A DNA stretch of 64,000 nucleotides from Bacteroidota bacterium (GTDB lineage: Bacteria; Bacteroidota; Bacteroidia; Bacteroidales; CAIWKO01). Below the pieces are notes generated by a model. That model saw only the letters and a program-made list of their open reading frames with translations. It ran no database searches and was not told the DNA's origin. The stretch is taken from contig JBAXND010000013.1 in NCBI GenBank assembly GCA_037133915.1, positions 1-64,000 on the forward strand, in the 5' to 3' direction. The translations under genes and the position numbers were made by a program. The number at the start of each line of letters is the position of its first letter. The stretch's first letter is position 1. Positions 17,401-29,400 of this stretch are shown in pieces.

Positions 17401-20400
17401 CCGACAGCGCCAGAATACTTATTAGTTCAAACACCACTTCAGCGGTTCAGTTTAATAATTTAGAGTGGGTAAATGCATCGTGTTTGGGGGCAATTGATAA
17501 TCAGAGTGCTTATACCTTTACAGCGAATAACGTAACCTGGAGCGGTAATGGCAATGTAACCGGTACAAATACGTTTAATGGCATCATGTCTTTGGCTGCT
17601 GGTAAAACCTACACATTCACTTCAGGAAAAACGCAAACCTTTGGGAGTCTGGGTACAATCGTTTCAAATGGGACCTGTTCGAGTCTTGTAACCATAAATG
17701 CTTCAACTGCAGGTTCGGCTGCGATTTTCAGTAAAAGCAGTGGTAGTAACATCACCATATATAATGTTGCCTTGGAAGATAATACCGCAGTCGGAGGCTC
17801 AACTTTTTCAGCAATCAATTCCTTCAATAACGGTAATGTAACCGGATGGAATATTCCACTGGTCATTCCGGTAACAGAACTATACTGGATAGGCGGAAAC
17901 GGAAACTGGAATAATCCGGCGAACTGGTCATGTACGAGCGGAGGGCCGGCAAATACATGCGGATTGATACCAACCCATGTCATCAAGGCCATCTTTGACG
18001 ATACAGGCTTCCACACAAACAATGATACTGTTACTATCGATGTAAATGCAAACTGCGACAACATGATTTGGAATACAACAAGTCAACCGGTTTTGAAATC
18101 GACAGGCGCTAATACACTCAGCATTTATGGCAACCTTCAGCTTGCGGCGGGAATGACAAATAATTTTACCAACCTTATTACGCTCGCGGCAACAACAACC
18201 GGAAAAACAATTACAACAAATGGATTTCAATTCAAAGGTCAGCTAATATTTGGCAACGCTGCCGGTGGAGGGTGGAATCTGCTTGATGACCTCAGTTCCA
18301 CAGCACGCATTGATCTGAGAGGTACGCTTAACACCAACGATAAAACAGTGACGTGCTCCATGTTTGTTTCCAATGCAGCACCTCCACGGGTTCTTAATCC
18401 CGGAAGTTCAACTTTTATTATTACCGGAAGCGGTCCGGCATTAAGTATTGTGAATTATGGCGGCTCTACCTTCACACTTGGAGTGAATACGAGTACGATT
18501 CGATTTACAGCGGCTGACAGCGCCAGCTTCTTCTATGGACATGCCGCAAATTGCCCGAATTTCAACAATATTGAATGGACCAGCTCTTTGTGCAAAGGTA
18601 TTATCGACAATCAAAGCGGTTATCAGCTAAGCTTCAATAATGTCAGCTTTGCAGGTAATGGTGCTACTAACGGCAGTAATACGTTCAATGGCAATTTGAC
18701 ACTTGCCGGAGGAAAAACTTACACATTTCAATCGGGCAAGACACAGACATTTGGATCCGCCGGTGGTATTGTCAGCAATGGCTATTGCAACACTATAACA
18801 TCGCTTGCGTCATCGGTTGCGGGCTCTGCTGCTACGCTTTCAAAAAGTGTGGGTCCGCTGACAATATGGTGGGCAACAATTAAAGACATTGTTGCGGGCG
18901 GGTCGCTTCCGTTCTCAGCAAACTATTCAACAGTCAGTGGCGTAAGCTCAGGCTGGACAACTCCAATGAACAGCACGGTGAGTGTTGTGGCAGTACCATC
19001 AAATATTATTTGTCAGGGTGATGTGGTTAGTTTTACAGCAAACTATTCGAACGGTGGAACGAACCCTGCTTTCAGCTGGTTCATCAATGGCATTGATCAA
19101 AATGTGAACAGCAGCACCTTTGTACCGACAGGCATCACAAATAATGCGGTTGTTCAATGCAGTATGGTACCTAATCTGGGATGCGGGGTACCGACTACTA
19201 CCTTATCAAACACAATCATAATGAATGTTGTGCAAACAACAGTCGCTCCGGCTGTCACAATAAGCGCCTCACCGGCAGGCACAATCTGTTATTCCACACC
19301 GGTCACATTTACCGCTTCAACAGCAACAGGAGGCACGTCGCCGGTTTTCAAATGGATGGTTGGGGCAGATACTGTAGGTACAGGCTCAACTTATATTGCA
19401 AACACACTAACGAACGGGAAGCTTGTAAAATGTATTATGGTATCGTCACTGCCTTGCGCAAGTACTCCGGTAGCGGTATCCAATACAATCACTATGTCAG
19501 TCACATCTTCGGTTGCTCCCATCCTGAGAATTTATACAAGTCCGGAATGTTTGAAAGACACCATTCGAATATGCCCGAATACCAGTGTTACCTTCTTTGC
19601 TAACTTACAGAATGCGGGAACCGCGCCTTCATTCATCTGGGAAAAAAATGGAGTTGTTGTTGGCAACAGCATTGGTACTTATATTACTGCCGCCTTATCT
19701 GATGATGATATAGTGAGTTGTATGATGATATCCAATGCCACCTGCGCCATCCCGGCAACGGTGCCAGCAGTCTATAATGTGAATGTGCAGGTTCATAACA
19801 AGCCCCCTGCAATACAGATAGTCCAGTCGCCCGAGGGGACTCACGTTTGTAGTTCCGAAATCAAAGAATTCTATGCAACTTTTGACTATGGTGGAACATC
19901 TCTTCCGACGTTCACCTGGTATCGTAACGGAACTTCCTTTTCAGGCTATTCCTACCCGCCGGTATGGTCAGCCCTTTCTTCATTTTCCAATAACGATCAG
20001 ATAACATGCGTACTTACCACAAATACCGGCTGCGCAAGTGTTACAACAGCAACCTCGAATAAAATAACGATGACGGTGAGCCCCCCTTATTCACAGCCCG
20101 TAATTTCTATTATTCAGGAATTTCCCGACCCAGGTCCTGTTTGCGATGCAACACCTGTTTTTTTCAGGGCTCACAATGATTATGCGGGATATTATCCTCC
20201 CTATCAATGGTACAACAAAGGAGTGCCGATCAACGGTGCAACATCTCACGTTTACTATTTGTATTACCCTCAGGATGGTGACAGCATATATTGTCGATTA
20301 ATCAGTAACTCTACCTGTACAAATATTGTAACTGCTACATCAAACGGCATCAGACTTACCGTTCTCAAACGGCCTATAATTGCAAGCGACCCATCAAACA

Positions 20401-23400
20401 GTTCAATTTGTGCCGGCAGCAATGCCACTTTCGCAGTAAATGCTATTGGTGGACCACCCCTCAGTTATCAGTGGCAGATCAGCACGAATTCGGTAGACTG
20501 GTCGAATCAGCTAAACAACAGCTTTTACACAGGAATGACAACCGCTACCATGCAGATTACCGGTGCCACAGCAGGCATGCATGACCTGAGATACCGATGC
20601 TGTGTCAGTAATGGATTCTGTTCTGTAAATTCCTCAATCGCAAAACTCAGTGTAGTACAATCTGTATCTATTACTAATCCTATTCCGGTCTCCTTGTGTG
20701 AGGGCGCTACGGCGAGTTATAGTGTAAGCCAGATATCGGGTGAGACTCAAATCAATTATTCGTGGCAGCTCAGCACTGATGGCGGTACCACATGGAATAA
20801 TCAGGAAAACTCGGCGATATACTCCGGAATGCATTCAAATAATATGAGCATAAACACTGTAACGGGCGGCATGAATAACCTTCAGTTTCGGTGTAAAACT
20901 TCAGGTGCCTATTGCAGCGCGGTTTCAGGTGCAGCGGTGCTTACGGTCAATATTCCTGCACCGGCAGGTATTTCTATAACATCCTTCCCGAGCCAGATGA
21001 TATGTCAAGGGACAGACGTTGTCTTCACTGCAGTGCCCGTCAATGGCGGCACCCCGGTTTATCAATGGTATCTTAACAATGCAGCCGTTGGTTCAAACAG
21101 CAACACTTGGTCTTCCAGTTCACTGATAACAGGCGATCAGGTTAAATGCACCTTGCATTCAAATGCGTTATGTGCCACCCTGACAACAGCAACCAGTAAT
21201 CCTATCCAGATTACTATGGGCAAGACCATGTTCTGGATAAGCGGCAGTGGCCGCTGGGACGATAATATGCACTGGTCGTTTGATTCATTGCCACCCCGTA
21301 ATCCTAATCCAACGGGATGTATTCCCGACTCGACAACTGATGTTTATTTTGATCAGTACTCCGGTTTTGCACCCGAAGACACTGTCACTGTTTCGAATAT
21401 ACCTGCCAAATGTAAAAGTATGGACTGGAGCGGATCACAGAATCATCCTGCCTTCAATTTTAATTTGTCAACACTGTCCGTTTTCGGCAATCTCAAATTC
21501 ATTGACGATATGGATGTTGACACAATGGCCGTCATTTGGTTCAGCTCGGATGAGGCAGGAAGAACAATCACTGTTGGTGGCGCAAACGTAAACTTTATTG
21601 GATTTCAGGGGATTGGTGCGTGGACTATGCTTGATTCAATCTCTGCAAAGACATTACAACTGACACATGGAAGCTTGAATACAAATAATCAGACAATAAC
21701 AGCTCAAACAATGGCGTTATGGCCGGAGAATACGCTATCCACGGTTGACTTAGGTTCATCGAAGTTGAATATTGGCGCAAATTTTACATTCGGACCTGAT
21801 TTTCTTGATCTCGATGCCGACTCCTCCTATATATACTTTACAGAACCTGATAACGTATTTTTGGGATGGAGCGACAGTGGCTATATTAAGAATATCCGGT
21901 TCAACGATGTGATATTTCAGAATGCCAGCTTAAGTTATCCAAAGCAATTCGGCAGTTTTTCTTTTGATACGGTTATTTTCCGGTCAGATGGTAATCTTGA
22001 GGGAAATTCTTCATTCAATAATCTGCTGTTAAGCGGTGGCCGGACCTACACTTTTGTAAGTGGCTGTACCGATACCATATGGAATACCTGGTCGTTACCA
22101 TCATCAAACGGCAACCGGATTATTTTACAATCTAGCGATTCTGGAAGTATGGCAGGTATTTATAAACCTCATCATTGTGCTGTGGCCGACTGGCTTATGG
22201 TATATGATATTGAAGTTATGGGTGGAGCCAATTTTTACGCCGGACCGGCTGCGCACAGCTATCTGCGCAACAGCCCCGGCTGGATTCTTGATACAATGGA
22301 TACGCACTCCCCTTGGAAAGGTATCAGTAATGACTGGAACGACCCTTTAAACTGGAATTTACAGGGAGCGCTGCCAAATTATTCAACCAATGTTAGCTTT
22401 TCTACTTGTGGATTGCGGAATGCCCTGATAAGTGCCCCGGGAGCTTTTTGCGATACACTGAAACTGGGTCCGGGAACCAGTCTTACAGTGTTGGGTAGTA
22501 ATACGCTGGATGTCTATGGCGACTGGGTCGACAATGGCACTTTTCAATCAGGCGCAGGCACTGTCGGCTTTTTCGGAACAGAACAGCAGACCATTTTTGG
22601 TAATTCAAATTTCAATAATCTGCTTGTTGATGACAGCAATGGTTTAATTGTGAATGATAATCCGGGCGTTTCTGACTCACTCACGCTGGTGAATGGTGAA
22701 GTGTATTCTTCTGACGGCCTTTATTTGAGAAGCGGTTCAACCATTATCAGGTACAATGGCTCATTAGAAACTGAGCCTTACTTTGTTGGTACTGCAAATG
22801 TTGTTTACAAAGAACCCGTAACTACAGGGCCGGAGATACCACGCTCCCCGGGAGTGTTGTCAAACCTTACTATTGATGCAGGCGCCACCAATGCCGTTTC
22901 GCTTGCATCCATTGCATATATTGATTCATCGCTGGTATTCTTCAGCGGGATTATTAATTCTGACGACTTCAATTTCCCAATGCTTTCATCAATGGCAATG
23001 GCAAGTGGCGCTTCCGATAGTTCATTTGTTAATGGACCGATTGCTAAAATAGGCGACTCGGCATTTGTCTTCCCTATAGGCGATGTGAACGGGACCAAAT
23101 ATATTTGGGCACCAATTTCGACAGGGATTTCAACAAATCCCTCAAACACTTTCAAAGTGCAGTATCATTTTGAAAAGCCCGCCAACAGCGACTCCGCCTT
23201 CATGTGTTGCGGGCTGATTGGGATTGACACCACCGAATACTGGGACTTTGACCGCGTTGCCGGCTCGGAATATCCGGACATTGCTCTTTACTGGAAAGAC
23301 TCTGTACGCAGCGGCATTGCCAGTCTTGCCAGCACCTGCATCGCGAGTTGGCAGAACTGCAACGGTACAGTTAAATGGGTGAACAAGAACGGAACAGCTA

Positions 23401-26400
23401 TCTCAAATAATGATGTTACAGGACTGGTAACCAGCAGCGAGTTTTATGGTGATCCCGAGTTTATTGGCGGCACGTTGGCTATAGGTTTCAAAGGAAATAG
23501 CCAAGCGCCGGCAACCGTCACAATAACAGCATCACCGACTGGAAAGATTTGCTCAGGCACCTCAGTCGCGTTCACTGCAACGCCACTCAATGAGGGTAGC
23601 AATCCATCTTATCATTGGTTTGTCAATGGCATGGATATGAATGAGAATAGTCCAAGCTATAGCAGTATTTTTAATGATGGCGATATAATAACTTGCTCAT
23701 TAATACCGGGCGGATACTGCACTTCCCATGATACTGCAATCTCTAATGCTGATACTATAAGGATAGGGAACACCATGTTCTGGATAAGCGGCAGCGGTGA
23801 TTGGAATGACAACAATCACTGGTCATACGATTCACTGCCACCCCGTAATCCAAATCCATCAGGATGTATTCCCGGACCTGCAACGGATGTTTACTTTGAT
23901 CAATTTTCGGGTTTTACTCCTACAAGTAAAACCGTGAGCATTACAGCAGATTCTGTCGCCTGCAGAAATATGGACTGGACGGGGTCACAAAATAATCCGA
24001 TGTTGGATATTCTAAGTGGTGATATTTCCGTTTATGGAAGTTTAAAGTTTATTGATCAGATGCAAGGCAATTTGATTGGTTCAGTAACCTTCAAATCGCC
24101 GGATTCCGGACAAATTATTACAACTGCAGGAAAGCAATTTAATAATGTCTATTTCAGAGGAAATGGTGGGTGGATTTTAGCTGACTCTTTGAGTTGTTCA
24201 GATGTTTTGCAAGTAAACCAGGGCTATCTTAACACAAATGGCCAAACAATTATTGGAAAAAATATCCACCTTTGGCCAAGCTCTCCAACCGGCGCTACAG
24301 TTGACCTTGGAACCTCTACGATAAAAGTCGGCGAATACTTCCAGTTTGAAACTGACTTTCTTACACTTGATGCAGATTCTTCTAAATTCTATTTAAGCAA
24401 TCACGCATATTTTGAGGGATTTTCAAATAGTAATTCAGTAAAAGATTTTCGATTCAAGGATTTGTACTTTGAAATGGGGTACCTGATTTACGAAAAACAA
24501 TCAGGCAGTTTATATTTCGACACGGTGCATTTCAATTCAGATGGCATTATCGACGGGAATCATACTTTTTCACACCTGCTGTTATCAGCAGGCAGCACTT
24601 ATGAATTTAAGAGTGGCTGTACAGATACGATTTTGCAGACCTGGTCGCTGCCCTCAACCCCAGGTCATCCTATTCGCTTAATTTCATCAATATATGGAGT
24701 CCAGGCAGGTATTTATAAACCGGATCATTGCGTTCCCGGCGACTGGCTTCAGGTAAGTGATATTGTTGCCGCGGGAGGTGCAAGTTATTACGCTGGCCCC
24801 CCTGCACACAGCAGTGTTACGAACAGTCCCGGCTGGATACTTGACTCATTGCATTCAAACTCCCCGTGGAAAGGCATTTCCAATGACTGGAATGACCCTA
24901 CGAACTGGAATTTACAGGGAGCACTTCCAAATTATAATACCAATGTAAGCCTTGCGACATGCGGGTTGCGCGATGCAGTGATAAATGGCCCGGGCGCTTA
25001 TTGCGATACGCTGATACTAAATCCCGGAACCAGTCTTTCCATTTCAGGAAAAAACAGCCTCAGCGTCTATGGCGACTGGATTGACAATGGCACTTTTCAA
25101 TCAGGCGCGGGCACTGTGGGCTTTTTAGGAACAGAACAGCAGACCATTATTGGAAATTCAAATTTCAATAATCTGCTTGTTAATAACAGTAACGGTATAG
25201 TTGTGAATGATAATCCAAGCGTTTCTGACTCACTCACGCTGGTTTATGGTGAAGTGTATTCCTCTGACAGCCTTTATTTGAATAGCGGTGTAACCATTGT
25301 CAGGTTCAATGGCTCATTAGAAAAAGAGCCTGACTTTGGTGGTACTGCGGATGTTGTTTATAAAAAACCTGTTACTTCCGGACCCGAGATACCATCCGCC
25401 CCGGGAGTGCTGGCAAACCTTACAATTGATGCAGGCCCCTCCAATATCGTTACACTGGCTTCATTTGCATATATTGATTCATCGCTGGTATTCCTTAGTG
25501 GGATAATAAAATCTGACAGCATCAATTTCCCGACACTTTCCGGCTCTGCAACAACAAGCGGCGCTTCCGATAGTTCTTTTGTTGACGGACCTGTAGCTAA
25601 ATCAGGTGTCGCTGCCTTTGTTTTCCCTACAGGCGATGTGAACGGGACCAACTATGTTTGGGCACCAATTTCGACTGGGGTTTCAACAAATCCCTCAAAC
25701 ACTTTCAAAGTGCAGTATCATTTTGAAAAGCCCGCCAACAGCGACTCAGCTTCAATACGCTGCGGGCTGATTGGTATTGACACCACCGAATACTGGGACT
25801 TTAACCGCGTCGCCGGCTCAGAATATCCTGATATTGCTCTCTACTGGAAAGATTCTATTAGAAGCGGTATTACCAGCCTTAACAATACTTCCATCGCAAG
25901 CTGGCAAAACTGCAACGGGGTAAATGCATGGGTTAACAAGCACGGAACCGCTACCTCAAATAATGATGGTACAGGTCTGGTAAGCAGCAGCGAGTTTATC
26001 AGCGATCCTAACTTTACAGGAGGTATGCTCACACTGGGCTTTGAAGACACCACACAAATTCCGTCGGTAACAATTGCCGCATCTCCCGGAGATACTTGCG
26101 TCCAAACTCAACAATCTCATGTATTCTTGACCGCAACGCCTTTGAATCAAGGAACAAATACGATGTACAAGTACTGGGTAAATAATCATCTTTACTGTTA
26201 TAGTCCACTCCCGACATGGGACTACTGGTTATCTAATGGTGATGTTATCATTTGCGTGATGATAACTACCGATGCTTGTAACAATACTTTTTCATATTCT
26301 TCAAACACAATCACAGTGACTTTTAATACACCTGTGCTGCCTACAGACAGCATTTCCGCGTCTCCCGGGGAAAATATTTGCGATGGTGCTGAAGCTATTT

Positions 26401-29400
26401 TCACGGCTCATCCTGTCAATGGCGGTGACAACCCGATATTTCATTGGATGTATAATGGAGTGTATGTAGGGACGAACAGCCCGACATGGTCAAGTACTTC
26501 ATTAGAAAATTCAGATAGGATTGAATGCTTGATGACATCAAGCGCTTCATGCATCATCAGGGCTGATGTTTGGTCAAATACAATTTACATGACAGTAAAT
26601 CAGCCCGTGGCGCCATTAGTTTCTATTTCAGCTTCACCGGCAGGAACAATCTGTGCCGGTACCGATGTAAAATTTACAGCAACACCAACAAATGAAGGGA
26701 CAAATCCTGTTTACCGGTGGTTCGTGAATGGAACAGACATGGGCGTTGACAGCACAGTTTTCAACAGTTCAACGTTATCTGATGATGATGTTATATCTTG
26801 TGTGCTGACTTCGAACTACTCCTGCGCCAGCCAATCAACAGCAACATCCAATCAAATTACAATAGTAATACCAGGCACGATGTTCTGGATTGGTGGAAGT
26901 GGAAACTGGGACGATAATATGCACTGGTCATTTGATTCTCTGCCACCCCGATTCCCCAACCCGTCAGGTTGTATTCCAACAAGGAATACTGACGTATATT
27001 TTGATCAGTACTCAGGTTTCGCATCCGGCGACAGTGTCACCATAGTGAATATGGATGCCGAATGTAAAAGCATGGACTGGAGCGGATCACAGAATAATCC
27101 GTCCTTCAATTTTGTATGGAGGGCACTTTATGTTTATGGCGATTTGAGATTCATTAATGATATGGACGTTGACACACTGGCCTTGATTCTATTCAGTTCG
27201 GATGAAACCGGAAGAACGATCACCTTTGCAGGGGCTAGAGCAAATTTTATTGGATTTCAGGGGAATGGTGCGTGGGCTTTGCTTGATTCAATAGCTGCAA
27301 ATACTATGCAACTGACAAACGGCAGTTTAAATACGAATGACCATAGCATTTCTGCTGAAAACCTAAATTTCATCCCAACAACACCCTTATCTCTGATTGA
27401 CCTCGGTTCGTCGCAGCTGAAGATAGGAAGTGGTGTTTCGTTTAATACTGAGTTCCTCAATCTCGACGCCGACTCTTCTGTTATTGTCTTCACCAAACCT
27501 AATTGTGGCATTTTTGGCTATCATTTCGTCGATACAACTGTAAAACCCATTCGGCTTAATGATGTATATTTTCATCAGACTGGTTTTATAGAAAGTTATT
27601 CATTTTTCAATCAGAGGGAAACCAATTTATCTTTTGACACAGTAAAATTTAATTCGGATGCATATTTTTCCGGCCCATTAAGTTTCAATCATCTGTTGCT
27701 GGCTGCCGGTAGTACCAATACCTTTACAAGTGCCTACACCGATACTATCTGGAACACATGGTCGCTGCCATCGTCAAACGGCAACCAGATTATTTTGAAA
27801 TCAAGTGATTCCGGAAGTATAGCTGGCATTTACAAGCCTCATCACTGTGCTGTGGCCGACTGGCTTCAGGTATATGATATTGAAGTAATGGGAGGTGCCA
27901 CCTTTTATGCAGGGGTACCTGCGCACAGCTATCTCCGCAACAGCCCCGGCTGGGTGCTGGATACGCTGGATTCACCCTGGGTTGGGAACAGCAGTGACTG
28001 GAATACGTCGGATAACTGGGATCTGAATGGGACAATCCCCAACATCACAACCAATGTCCGGCTTACCAGCTGCGGATTGCACGATGCCGTTATCTCTAAC
28101 GCAGGCGCGTATTGCGATACACTGATTCTGGATCCGGGAACAAGCCTGACTATATTAGGAAGCAATACCCTGGATGTATATGGCGACTGGGTAGCAAACG
28201 GCTCATTTACCTGCAATACCAGTACGGTAAACTTTAAAGGAAACAGTACGCTTTATGGCTCTTATCCGCTGCAATTCTACAATGTTGGTGTTGACGCAGG
28301 AAGCAGACTCGCACTGAATACCGGTTATGGAATTAAAATTGGTGGCGACTTTTTAAATGGTGGAAAATTCAGTCCGAATGAAGGAAAAATCACGTTTAAC
28401 GGCAACGGGCAGCAAGAAATCCGGATGAACGGTGACAGCCTGTACGATGTGGAATTCAGCAATACGAGGCAAGGCGCAGGTTTTGATGACTTCATTCTCT
28501 ACGATGATGTCAGTGTAACTCATGATGCCACTCTTAACACGGGAGTTATACAAAGCGCGTCAGGTGCAGATTTTATAATTACTGACGGTGCTTTATGCAA
28601 CGAAGGCAGCAATCTGAGCTACATTGACGGTCGTGTAATTAAGCATGGAACATCGGCATTTATCTTCCCAACGGGCGACAGCGCCATATGGGCGCCGGCG
28701 GGAATCGCAGCACCGGCATCATCATCAGAAATTTCAGCTCAGTATTTCTTTGCACTTCCACCCGACACAGGCCTGTTGCACATGAATACCGGCATGATTG
28801 GCGTAAGCAACAACGAATGGTGGAATCTGGAAAGCGATAATGCTTATCCCAATGTTACGCTGTACTGGAAGAATGGCCCACGCAGCGGTATCAGCAGCAC
28901 AGCAGGACTTGAGTTCGGGCACCTTGAAGATATTTCGGGCAGCAACAAATGGACGGCTCGGACCGGAGTCATTTCCGGGACTTCAGATAACGGTAGCATT
29001 AGCAGTATGGGTATGCTTTCATATAGCCCAATGACCTTCGGCAAAGGATTGAGCAATCCGCTACCCGTAAACCTGATCTCTTTTGATGCGAGCTGTGTGA
29101 ATGGTATGACATGGCTTAGGTGGAGCACAGCTTCTGAAAATAACAGCAATCATTTTATTGTTGAGCGCAGCACAGATATTTTGCAGTGGAAGGAGATTGC
29201 ATCAATAAATGCGGCGGGCAACAGTAATGAAAGGCGAAATTATGAATTTACTGATGATGAACCTCTGAATGAAATCAATTACTATCAGTTGAAGCAAGTT
29301 GACTATGATGGTGCCGCCACATTGTACGGGCCGGTAAGCGTACATTGCAGGACTGAAGGAACATTGGTAAATGTGTATCCGAATCCGTTCAGCGGAATAA

